From JBBROS01 sp963792675 (GTDB lineage: Bacteria; Pseudomonadota; Alphaproteobacteria; Acetobacterales; Acetobacteraceae), in the NCBI GenBank assembly GCA_963792675.1, contig CAWBWT010000002.1, positions 682,001 through 746,000 of the forward strand: 64,000 bases of DNA, in the 5' to 3' direction. A model generated the notes under the pieces. That model was given only the letters and a program-made list of their open reading frames with translations. It ran no database searches and had not been told where the DNA came from. Shown in pieces: positions 47,959-55,984 of this stretch. The position numbers were made by a program, and so were the translations under genes. Position 1 is the stretch's first letter. Each line of letters begins with the position of its first letter.

Positions 47959-49215
47959 TTAAGGGAACAGGCCCCTTGTGGCTTTCGCATCGCGCACGCG
48001 CTCGACGCCGATCGCCATGGCCGCGGTGCGCTCGCTGACCTCGTCGCGGGCGACGCGGGCGAAGACGCGGTCGAAGGCCTTATCGAGCACGTGGCGTAGC
48101 TTGGTGTTGACCTCGTCCTCCTCCCAGAAGAACTGCTGCAGGTCCTGCACCCATTCGAAATAGCTGACGATTACGCCGCCGGCGTTGCAGAGGATGTCGG
48201 GGATGACGGTGATGTCGGGGCGGCGTTCGAGCACGCGGTCGGCGTCGGGCGTGGTGGGGCCGTTGGCGCCTTCGGCCAGGATGCGGCATTGCAGCTTCTC
48301 GGCCATCGCGCCGTCGATCACTCGCTCCATCGCCGCCGGGACCAGGATGTCGCAGGGCTGGGTCAGGAGGCTGGCCGGGTCGGCGGCGAGCTCGTTGCTG
48401 AAGCCGGCCAAAGCGCGGTGCTCAGCGGCCCAGGCGACCAGGGCCGGCACGTCAAGGCCGCGAGTGTCGTAGTAGCAGGCGCTGTGGTCGCTGACGCCGA
48501 CGACCTTCACGCCACGCTCGGCGAGCTCGGTCGCCGCGACCGAGCCGACGTTGCCGAACCCCTGCACGATGGCGGTGGCGCCGAGCGGGGCGAGCCCGAT
48601 CCGTTCGGCGGCGCGCATGGCGCAGTGCACGACGCCGCGTCCGGTGGCTTCGCGCCGGCCGACGGTGCCGCCCGAGGCGACCGGCTTGCCGGTGACGATC
48701 TCGGTGACGGTTTTGCCTTGATACATGGAGTAGGTGTCCATGAACCAGGCCATGACCTGCTCATTCGTGCCCATGTCGGGCGCCATGACGTCGATCTGCG
48801 GGCCGACGAAGGGGATCATCTCCTGCATGTAGCGGCGGGAGAGCGCTTCGAGCTCGTGCGGGCTGAGCGCCGCCGGGTCGACGGTGACGCCGCCCTTGGC
48901 GCCGCCGTAGGGCAGTCCGGCGAGGGCGCACTTCCAGCTCATCCAGATCGCCAGGGCGGCGACCTCGCCCATGTCGACGCTGAGCGAGAAGCGGGTGCCG
49001 CCCTTGGTCGGACCGAGCGAGAGATGGTGCTGCACGCGGTAGCCCTGGAACACCGCAGTGCGGCCGCTGTCGAGATGGATCGGGCAGGACACCGTCATGG
49101 CCCGCTTCGGGTAGAGCAGGCGGTCGCGCTCGTCCTCTGGGAGGCCGATGTAGTCGGCGATGGTGTGGAACTGGCTTTGCGCCATGGCAAAGACCGGGCC
49201 GCCGTAGATGGTCAT
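47959..49215 (-). CDS. Glu/Leu/Phe/Val dehydrogenase (glutamate dehydrogenase)
   Basis: The 418-residue enzyme oxidatively deaminates glutamate with NAD(P). The substrate-binding region has GGTRFSLSVDMGEVAALA and the catalytic lysine segment LPYGGAKGGVTVDP, and the Rossmann motif is VQGFGNVGSVAA. The start at 49215 is preceded by GGGAGTGG; a GTG three codons earlier is less well placed. Length fits the NAD-type hexameric enzymes. The isocitrate dehydrogenase gene is divergent 102 bases away, linking 2-oxoglutarate and glutamate supply. Confidence 0.93.
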   Translation of the reverse strand: MTIYGGPVFAMAQSQFHTIADYIGLPEDERDRLLYPKRAMTVSCPIHLDSGRTAVFQGYRVQHHLSLGPTKGGTRFSLSVDMGEVAALAIWMSWKCALAGLPYGGAKGGVTVDPAALSPHELEALSRRYMQEMIPFVGPQIDVMAPDMGTNEQVMAWFMDTYSMYQGKTVTEIVTGKPVASGGTVGRREATGRGVVHCAMRAAERIGLAPLGATAIVQGFGNVGSVAATELAERGVKVVGVSDHSACYYDTRGLDVPALVAWAAEHRALAGFSNELAADPASLLTQPCDILVPAAMERVIDGAMAEKLQCRILAEGANGPTTPDADRVLERRPDITVIPDILCNAGGVIVSYFEWVQDLQQFFWEEDEVNTKLRHVLDKAFDRVFARVARDEVSERTAAMAIGVERVRDAKATRGLFP

Positions 49216-49317
49216 GTCGTCCACTCCCGTTTTCGATCAGCCTAGCGGCTTCCTTGCGGGAGCGCAGCATCGGCGCCACTTGTGCTATGCCGCGTTGCAG
49301 CAAGCCCGAGGTCCCCG

Positions 49318-50337
49318 ATGGCCCAGATCGAAGCGACATTGATTCCCGGCGATGGCGTCGGCCCCGAGATCACGGCGGCGGTGGTGCGCGCGCTCGACGC
49401 TTTGGGCCAGCCATTCGCATGGGATGTGCAGCAGGGCGGATTGGCGGCGATTGCCGCGGTCGGCGACCCGCTGCCGCCGGCGCTGCTGGACAGCATTCGG
49501 CGGACCAAGCTCGCGCTGAAGGGGCCGCTGACGACGCCGGTGGGCGGCGGCTTCCGGTCGGTCAACGTCCGGCTGCGCGAGGAATTCCAGCTGTTTGCGA
49601 ACGTCCGGCCCAACCGGACCATGATCCCCGGCGGACGCTACGACGACATCGACTTGGTGGTGGTGCGGGAGAACCTTGAGGGGCTCTACGTCGGGTTCGA
49701 GCATTACATTCCGGTCGGCGACGATCCGCATGGGGTGGCCCTGTCGTCGGGCGTGAATACGCGCGAGGGGTCGCGGCGGATCGCGCGCTACGCCTTCGAG
49801 TATGCCGCGCGGAACGGGCGCAAGAAGGTGACGGTGGTGCACAAGGCGAACGTGCTGAAGGCGCTGACCGGGATCTTTCTCGAGACGGCCTACGATGTGG
49901 CGAAGGAGTACGAGGGCCGAGTCGCGGTGGATGACCGGATTGTCGACGCCTGCGCGATGCAGCTGGTGCTGAACCCCTGGCAGTTCGACGTGATCGTCAC
50001 GACCAACTTGTTCGGGGATATCTTGTCCGACTTGGTGGCCGGGCTGGTCGGCGGGCTGGGAACGGCGCCGGGCGCCAATATCGGGGCGCATGCGGCGATC
50101 TTCGAGGCGGTGCACGGTTCGGCGCCGGACATTGCCGGGCAGGGGGTGGCGAACCCGCTGGCCGTGCTGATGGCGTGCGGGCTGATGCTCGATCATTGCG
50201 GGCGGCAGGACCTGGCGACCCGGCTGCGCGGCGGCATCGACCACGCGCTGCTGACCGCGGGGGTGCGCACGCGCGACTTGGGCGGCAGCGCCGGGACGGA
50301 TGCGTTCGCCGATGCGGTCATTGCCGCGCTCGGCTGA
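49318..50337 (+). CDS. NAD-dependent isocitrate dehydrogenase family protein
   Basis: The 339-residue protein belongs to the beta-decarboxylating dehydrogenase family. IPGDGVGPEITAAVV opens it; SVNVRLREEFQLFANVRP near 82 is the isocitrate-type substrate segment; NLFGDILSDLVAGLVGGLG and HGSAPDIAGQGVANPLA are the metal- and NAD-binding regions. Isopropylmalate dehydrogenase is the main alternative, but SVNVxLR plus a leading Arg-Pro segment favours isocitrate. It is followed directly by the MOSC gene. Confidence 0.88.
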   Translation: MAQIEATLIPGDGVGPEITAAVVRALDALGQPFAWDVQQGGLAAIAAVGDPLPPALLDSIRRTKLALKGPLTTPVGGGFRSVNVRLREEFQLFANVRPNRTMIPGGRYDDIDLVVVRENLEGLYVGFEHYIPVGDDPHGVALSSGVNTREGSRRIARYAFEYAARNGRKKVTVVHKANVLKALTGIFLETAYDVAKEYEGRVAVDDRIVDACAMQLVLNPWQFDVIVTTNLFGDILSDLVAGLVGGLGTAPGANIGAHAAIFEAVHGSAPDIAGQGVANPLAVLMACGLMLDHCGRQDLATRLRGGIDHALLTAGVRTRDLGGSAGTDAFADAVIAALG

Positions 50338-50835
50338 ATGGATCCGGCTTCCACCATCGCCCGGCTGCTGGGGGCGCCGATGCAAGCGGGCCGGGTCGAG
50401 TGGATCGGCCTGCGGATTGCCCGGCGCGGCGCCATCGAGGCGGTAGAGGCCGTGCAGCTCGACCCGGAGCATGGCGTCGTTGGCGACCGCTACGCGGGCC
50501 GCACCGGCAACCGGCAGGTCACGCTGATGCAGGCGGAGCATCTTCGCCCGATCGGCGCCTATTTGGGGCTGGAGACGGTGGCGCCGGCGCAGTTACGGCG
50601 CAACCTCGTGGTGTCGGGGCTCAACCTGCTCGCCGTGCGCGACCGCCGCGTGCGGGTCGGCGGCGCCGTGCTCGAGGTGACGGGGCAGTGTCATCCGTGC
50701 TCGCGCATGGAGGAGGAACTAGGGCCTGGCGGATACAACGCGGTGCGCGGGCATGGCGGGCTGACGGCGCGGGTCGTCTGCGGCGGGACCGTGCGGCTTG
50801 GCGACGCGGTGACGCGGCTCGATGTTCAGCTATGA
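50338..50835 (+). CDS. MOSC domain protein
   Basis: The 165-residue protein carries the MOSC fold found at the C terminus of molybdenum cofactor sulfurases: HGVVGDRYAG near 45, VTLMQAEHL near 60, LRRNLVVSGLNL near 83 and the Cys pair GQCHPCSRME near 119. Stand-alone MOSC proteins may carry sulfur to metal clusters. The ATG follows the isocitrate dehydrogenase stop with no gap, so translation is coupled. Confidence 0.9.
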   Translation: MDPASTIARLLGAPMQAGRVEWIGLRIARRGAIEAVEAVQLDPEHGVVGDRYAGRTGNRQVTLMQAEHLRPIGAYLGLETVAPAQLRRNLVVSGLNLLAVRDRRVRVGGAVLEVTGQCHPCSRMEEELGPGGYNAVRGHGGLTARVVCGGTVRLGDAVTRLDVQL

Positions 50836-50866
50836 GCCGCGTGACGCGGCTGGTGGGGGGTCAGCC

Positions 50867-50947
50867 ATGATCCGGATCGGCTACCTCCGCCTCCCCATAC
50901 CCAGTAGCGCGCGCTGCCTGATCACGGACGAACCATGGCCGACTTGA
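50867..50947 (+). CDS. possible leader ORF overlapping the serA start
   Basis: A 26-codon frame (MIRIGYLRLPIPSSARC and on) runs through the serA start codon and ends in TGA at 50945-50947, in another frame. A hairpin GCCGCG/CGCGGC (50836-50850) lies just before it. This could be translational coupling to serA or chance; two consecutive Ser codons are present, a thin hint at a regulatory leader. Confidence 0.25.
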   Translation: MIRIGYLRLPIPSSARCLITDEPWPT

Positions 50948-52176
50948 ACAATCCGCTCCGCGCCCTCCTGCTCGAGGGCGTCAACGACAGTGCCGTGAGC
51001 TTGTTGCAGGCGAATGGCTTCGACGTCACCCGGCTGCCGGGGGCCATGGATTCGGACGCGCTGGCGCATGCGCTGGCGGAGGGCGTCAACCTGCTGGGCA
51101 TCCGCTCTCGCTCGCAACTCGACGCGGCGGCGTTGTCGCGGGCGAGCATCGGACTGCTGTCGGTTGGATGCTTTTCGGTCGGCACCGACCAGGTGGATCT
51201 CGAGGCGGCGCGCGCCCAGGGCATCCCGGTGTTCAATGCGCCGTTCAGCAACACCCGCAGCGTGGCGGAGCTGGTGATCGGCGAGATCGTCATGCTGATG
51301 CGCCAGGTGGTGCCGCGCTCGGCCGCCGCGCATGCCGGGCGGTGGGTGAAATCGGCGATCGGTGCGCGGGAGGTGCGGGGCAAGACGCTTGGGATCGTCG
51401 GCTACGGCAACATCGGCACCCAGCTCTCGACGCTGGCGGAGGCGATGGGCATGCGGGTGATCTATTTCGATCGCACCGACAAGCTGCGGCACGGCAATTC
51501 CGAACCGGCCGCTACCTTGGGGGCGCTGCTCGCGGCGGCCGACGTCGTCAGCCTGCACGTGCCGGACACGCCGGAGACGGCGGGGATGATCGGGGGTGCC
51601 GAGCTGGCGGCGATGAAGGCCGGCAGCTACCTGATCAACAACAGCCGGGGTTCGGTGGTGGACTTGGCAGCGCTGGCCGACGTGGTGCGCTCCGGCCACC
51701 TCGCGGGGGCGGCGATCGACGTGTTCCCGCGGGAGCCGGCGTCGAATGCGGACCGGTTCGAGACGCCGCTGCAGGGGGTCGAGAACGTCATTCTGACGCC
51801 GCATGTCGGGGGCTCGACGGAGGAAGCGCAGGAGCGCATCGGCGCCGAGGTGGCGCGCAAGCTGGTCGACCACGCGTTGAAGGCCGCGACCGAGGGGGCG
51901 GTGAACTTCCCGCCGGTGCAGCCGCCGCCGAGCCGGCCCGGCACGCTGCGGTTCGCGCATGTGCACCGAAATGTGCCGGGCGTGCTGGGCGGCTTGAACG
52001 CGGTGCTGTCGGCGGCCGGACTGAACGTGGTGGCGCAGCATCTGCAGACCGACGGCGACACCGGCTACGTGGTGGTGGACGCGGAGCCGGGGCCGTTCGG
52101 CGCCGACGCCGGCTGCATCCTGGAGGCGCTGCTCGCGGTGCCGGGGACGGTGCGGGCGCGGGCGATCGGCGGGTGA
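50935..52176 (+). CDS. serA: D-3-phosphoglycerate dehydrogenase
   Basis: The 413-residue enzyme starts serine synthesis by oxidising 3-phosphoglycerate. It has the NAD motif GIVGYGNIGTQLS, the catalytic Arg in INNSRGSVVD, Glu in DVFPREPAS and His in LTPHVGGSTEEAQ. The C-terminal 80 residues form an ACT domain (NVPGVLGGLNAVLSAAGLN), as in E. coli SerA, so serine feedback is likely. It may be translated through coupling with a short overlapping frame. Confidence 0.95.
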   Translation: MADLNNPLRALLLEGVNDSAVSLLQANGFDVTRLPGAMDSDALAHALAEGVNLLGIRSRSQLDAAALSRASIGLLSVGCFSVGTDQVDLEAARAQGIPVFNAPFSNTRSVAELVIGEIVMLMRQVVPRSAAAHAGRWVKSAIGAREVRGKTLGIVGYGNIGTQLSTLAEAMGMRVIYFDRTDKLRHGNSEPAATLGALLAAADVVSLHVPDTPETAGMIGGAELAAMKAGSYLINNSRGSVVDLAALADVVRSGHLAGAAIDVFPREPASNADRFETPLQGVENVILTPHVGGSTEEAQERIGAEVARKLVDHALKAATEGAVNFPPVQPPPSRPGTLRFAHVHRNVPGVLGGLNAVLSAAGLNVVAQHLQTDGDTGYVVVDAEPGPFGADAGCILEALLAVPGTVRARAIGG

Positions 52177-52207
52177 GGTCGGGGCGCGGGTTCAGGGATA
52201 GCCGAGC

Positions 52208-52621
52208 TCAGGCCCAGCCGAGCTCCTTCAGCGCCAAGCCGGCATTCCAGATCTTGGTCATGTGGGCGATTTTGCCGTCGCGGAATTGCATGACGTAGAC
52301 GTAATCGGTGATGGTCCGCTTGCCCGTGGGCGGGATCGGGCCTCCGGCCAGGTGCGTTCCGGTGAACACCGCGTAAACGGACACGGTCTGGCGCGCGTCG
52401 TCGGTCGCGAAAGATTTCACCTCGTAGCCGCCGTCGGTCAGGACGGTCAGTAGGCCCTTCATCCACTCGGTATAGGCCTGCAACGTCGTGACGTCGGTAA
52501 GCGGTTCGGCCTGGGCGGCGAAGGTCGCGTCCGCGATACAGAACGCACTGCAGGAGGCCCACCCCTGGCCCGTCTCGCAGGCGTCGAAGAATGCGTGCGC
52601 GGTGTCGCTGATCGCCGGCAT
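52208..52621 (-). CDS. NTF2/SnoaL-like protein
   Basis: The 137-residue protein (MPAISDTAHAFFDACETGQG) has the cone-shaped NTF2-like fold: an N-terminal helix pair, then VSVYAVFTGTHLAGG and YVYVMQFRDGKIAHMTKIWN. Such proteins are cyclases, isomerases or ligand-binding proteins; the substrate here is unknown. It is divergent from the amidohydrolase gene by 184 bases and converges on serA. Confidence 0.82.
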   Translation of the reverse strand: MPAISDTAHAFFDACETGQGWASCSAFCIADATFAAQAEPLTDVTTLQAYTEWMKGLLTVLTDGGYEVKSFATDDARQTVSVYAVFTGTHLAGGPIPPTGKRTITDYVYVMQFRDGKIAHMTKIWNAGLALKELGWA

Positions 52622-52805
52622 GGGGTGGTTCCTTTCTGATCGAGACGAAACCGTAGCGGTTCCGGAGGAGCGGCGCCACCGAGCGTGGCGGGACGGCACG
52701 GTGCGAGGGCGGGCCGCGACGGGCGTGCTTGGCCCGATCTGGCCCAAGTTTTGCAGGCAAGTTTGCAACGGATTGAGGGCGATCCGGCCCGTATCGGAGG
52801 ATGAT

Positions 52806-53495
52806 GTGACGCAGCACCCGGCGCCGCTCGACGCTCTGCCTTACCCGTTCGCCTTCGACCCTGCCCGCTGCGCCCTGCTGATGATCGACATGCAGCGGGA
52901 CTTCCTGGAGCCGGGCGGCTTCGGGGCTGCGCTCGGCAACGACGTGTCGCGGCTCCGCCGCACGATCGCGCCGAACCAGGCGCTGCTCGCGGCCTGGCGG
53001 CGGGCCGGGCTGGCGGTGATCCACACGCGCGAGGGGCACCGGCCAGACCTCGCGGACTTGCCGCCGTCCAAACGGGTGAGGGGCGGCGCCGACTTGCGCA
53101 TCGGCGACGAGGGACCGATGGGGCGCATCCTGGTGCGCGGCGCGCCGGGGCATGACATCATTGCCGAGCTGCAGCCGCGTGAGGGCGAGCCGGTCATCGA
53201 CAAGCCAGGCAAAGGCGCCTTCTTCGCCACCGACCTGCACGCCATCCTGCAGAACCTCGCGATCACCCAATTGGTCGTCACCGGCGTGACCACGGAGGTC
53301 TGCGTCAATACGACCGTCCGCGAGGCAAACGACCGCGGCTATGACTGCCTGGTGCTGGAGGATTGCTGCGCCTCGTACATCCCCGAGCTGCACGAGGCCG
53401 GGCTGCGCATGATCGCCGCCCAGGGCGGGATCTTCGGCTGGGTCGGGACATCGTCCAGCGTCATCGCCTTTCTCACCGCAGGAGCCACGTCATGA
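52806..53495 (+). CDS. isochorismatase-like cysteine hydrolase (RutB/biuret hydrolase type)
   Basis: The 229-residue protein hydrolyses an amide. The triad is Asp28 (MIDMQRDF), Lys133 (IDKPGKGAF) and Cys166 (TTEVCVNTTVREA), with the same spacing as ureidoacrylate amidohydrolase RutB and biuret hydrolase. The start is the GTG at 52806 with GGAGG at 52796-52800 upstream. It overlaps the permease gene by four bases, so uptake and hydrolysis of a ureide or cyclic amide are probably coupled. The exact substrate is not shown. Confidence 0.88.
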   Translation: MTQHPAPLDALPYPFAFDPARCALLMIDMQRDFLEPGGFGAALGNDVSRLRRTIAPNQALLAAWRRAGLAVIHTREGHRPDLADLPPSKRVRGGADLRIGDEGPMGRILVRGAPGHDIIAELQPREGEPVIDKPGKGAFFATDLHAILQNLAITQLVVTGVTTEVCVNTTVREANDRGYDCLVLEDCCASYIPELHEAGLRMIAAQGGIFGWVGTSSSVIAFLTAGATS

Positions 53496-55078
53496 GTGCT
53501 TCGATGAAGGGCGCGACGCCGAAGCTTTGGGTTTCCGGCGACTGGAACGCCCTGTTCGGCTTCGGGACCAACATCCTGGTCAACGTGCTGGTGTTGACAG
53601 GGCTGCTGCGGTTCGTGATCGGCATGCCCGGCGACATCGTGTTCCACCGGATCCTGCCGGCGCTTGGGGTGATGCTGTGCCTGAGCACCGGCTATTACGC
53701 GTTCCTCGCTTGGCGGCTGGCCCGGCGCACCGGCCGGAGCGATGTTTGCGCGCTGCCGTCGGGGATCAGCGTGCCGCACATGTTCGTCGTCACGTTCGTG
53801 GTGATGCTGCCGATCAAGGTTGCGACGGGCGACCCCGTGCAGGCCTGGGAGGCGGGGCTGACCTGGGTGTTCGTGCAGAGCTTCGTTTTGATGCTGGGCG
53901 GGTTCGTGGGCCCGGCGATCCGCCGCATTACCCCGCGCGCGGCTTTGCTCGGGTCGCTCGCCGGCATCTCGATCACGTTCATCGCCATGAGCCCGGCGGC
54001 GCAGATGTTCGCGACCCCGGTGATCGGTGTGGTGTGCTTCGTCGTGATCCTGGCGAGTTGGTTCGGCGGCGTGCGCTACTTCGGCGGCGTTCCCGGCGGA
54101 CTGGTTGCGATTGCGACGGGAACGGTGATCGCCTGGGTCTCGACCGCGCTCGGGCTCGGCTATGGCGGGCTCAGCCTCGGCAACCTCGCCGGGTCGTTCT
54201 CGACCTTCGGCTTCGCCGTGCCGATGCCGGCCACGGAACACGTGTTCGGCGGCTTCAAATACCTCGGCGTGATCCTGGTGACGGCCATCCCGTTCGGCAT
54301 TTACGACCTAATCGAGGCGCTCGATAACGTCGAGAGCGCATCGGCGGCGGGCGACGGCTACCCGACAATCCAGGTGCTGACGGCCGACGGCGTCGTCAGT
54401 CTGATCGGCTGCTTGCTGGGCAATCCGTTCATCAACGCCGTTTATATCGGCCATCCCGGCTGGAAGGCGATGGGCGGTCGGATCGGCTATTCGGCGGCGA
54501 CGGGCGTCGTGGTTCTGCTGCTGACGTGGTTTGGCATCATCGCGGTGCTGTCGGCGCTGATCCCGGTGATCGCAATCCTGCCGATCTTGCTCTACATCGG
54601 CATGCTGATCGGATCGCAGGCGTTTCAGGAAACGCCGCACCGGCACGCCCCGGCGGTGGTGCTGGCGCTGCTGCCGCAGATTGCTGCCTGGGGCAAGACG
54701 CAGATCGACAACGCACTCGGCGCGGCGGGTACGACCGCCTCGGCGGTGGGCCTCGGAAAGCTCGCGTCGGTGGGGGTGCTGTATGGCGGGCTCGAGACGC
54801 TGGGCGGCGGCGCGACGCTGGCCGGGATCATCCTGGGCGCGATCACGGTGTTCATTATCGATCGCGAGTTCGACAAGGCCGCGGCATTCGCGCTGGCCGG
54901 GACCGGGCTGACGCTGTTCGGCTTCATCCACAACGAGCAGCTCGGGTTCGGACGGTCGCCGGAGGTGGCGGTGGGCTATCTCGGCGTTGCGGCGACGCTG
55001 TTCTTGTGTTCGCGCTACGCAACGTTCTCGCCGATGCTTGCCCACTCGCACTCGACCACACCGGAGGCGGCCGAGTGA
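53492..55078 (+). CDS. purine/azapurine-type permease (NCS2/AzgA-like)
   Basis: The 528-residue membrane protein has 12 or more hydrophobic segments. GFGTNILVNVLVLTGLLRFV near the start, CALPSGISVPHMFVVTF near residue 87, and later IPFGIYDLIEALDNVESASA and GCLLGNPFINAVYIGHPGWK resemble the AzgA-type nucleobase family. The start at 53492 overlaps the amidohydrolase stop by four bases (ATGA). It may import the ureide or nucleobase-like substrate of that enzyme. Confidence 0.8.
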   Translation: MSASMKGATPKLWVSGDWNALFGFGTNILVNVLVLTGLLRFVIGMPGDIVFHRILPALGVMLCLSTGYYAFLAWRLARRTGRSDVCALPSGISVPHMFVVTFVVMLPIKVATGDPVQAWEAGLTWVFVQSFVLMLGGFVGPAIRRITPRAALLGSLAGISITFIAMSPAAQMFATPVIGVVCFVVILASWFGGVRYFGGVPGGLVAIATGTVIAWVSTALGLGYGGLSLGNLAGSFSTFGFAVPMPATEHVFGGFKYLGVILVTAIPFGIYDLIEALDNVESASAAGDGYPTIQVLTADGVVSLIGCLLGNPFINAVYIGHPGWKAMGGRIGYSAATGVVVLLLTWFGIIAVLSALIPVIAILPILLYIGMLIGSQAFQETPHRHAPAVVLALLPQIAAWGKTQIDNALGAAGTTASAVGLGKLASVGVLYGGLETLGGGATLAGIILGAITVFIIDREFDKAAAFALAGTGLTLFGFIHNEQLGFGRSPEVAVGYLGVAATLFLCSRYATFSPMLAHSHSTTPEAAE

Positions 55079-55171
55079 CCCCGTCGCACCCGGCAAAGCA
55101 AGCGGGCGGACCGGTCATCTCTTAAGGCGGCGCCTTGCTCGCAGTGCGGGAGCTCTCGCCTCGCCGGGCGC

Positions 55172-55978
55172 TCACTCCCAGAGCAGGATGCGCCATCCGC
55201 CGCGGTCGGCGCCGAGGCGCACGACGGCACGGCGGGCGGCGCGGCTGCCGTTGTCCATGACGGCTTCGACGTCGATGACGGCGACCCGGCCGGGGCGGGG
55301 CGGGGCCGGGCGGGCGGCGGCCGAGGCGACGGCCGGGCCACCGATCAGCGCGAGGACGACCGGGTCGGCCGCGCGCGGGTCCGGGTCGCCTTCGTGGTAG
55401 ACGGTCACGTGCGGGCGCAGACGGACGAAGATGTCGGGCGTCATGCCGAGCACGAGCGAAAGCTCGGCGACCGATTGGAAGGGTGAGCCGGGCGGACCGT
55501 AAGACAGGCCGGCCTGTGCGTAGGCGGCCGCGCGCGCCGTGCTGTCGGCCGAGGGGAAACGCCAGAGGGCGATGTCGATCGCGAGGCGCTGCGCCAGCGA
55601 ACGGTCGGTGCCTACGGCGCGCAGCAAGGCGGCCAGCACGTCGGCAGAGATGCCGTTGAGGTCGAGCTTGCCGTCGTCGCTGCCGACCCGAAGGACAAGG
55701 CGGGCGTCGGGACCGCGTTCGGTCACCGGGGCCGGGTCCGGCGGCCACGGGGCGTCGGCTTGCTGCAGCAGCCGCATGATGGCGGCGTAAACGGCGCCGT
55801 CGGCGGTTGCTGCGGCCTGTGCCGCACCGCGCAGGTTGCCGGCCAAACGGATCTCGGCGCGGCCGGACGCGGTCAGCTGGGTGGCGATCAGGGTCAGCAG
55901 CACGATCGCCCACAGCACGATGACGAGCGCGAAGCCTTGCTGGGGACCGCGCGGCGTGGCCCAATGGCGGCGGGCCAT
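55172..55978 (-). CDS. gspK: type II secretion minor pseudopilin GspK
   Basis: The 268-residue protein has the type IV pilin-like N-terminal helix (GFALVIVLWAIVLLTLIATQ) without the usual Glu5, as is normal for GspK. The large C-terminal domain includes DGKLDLNGISADVLAALLRA, matching the SAM-like helices of GspK. It caps the pseudopilus tip together with GspI and GspJ. It is the last gene of the operon, six bases after gspD, rather than after gspJ as is usual. Confidence 0.88.
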   Translation of the reverse strand: MARRHWATPRGPQQGFALVIVLWAIVLLTLIATQLTASGRAEIRLAGNLRGAAQAAATADGAVYAAIMRLLQQADAPWPPDPAPVTERGPDARLVLRVGSDDGKLDLNGISADVLAALLRAVGTDRSLAQRLAIDIALWRFPSADSTARAAAYAQAGLSYGPPGSPFQSVAELSLVLGMTPDIFVRLRPHVTVYHEGDPDPRAADPVVLALIGGPAVASAAARPAPPRPGRVAVIDVEAVMDNGSRAARRAVVRLGADRGGWRILLWE

Positions 55979-55984
55979 CCCCGT

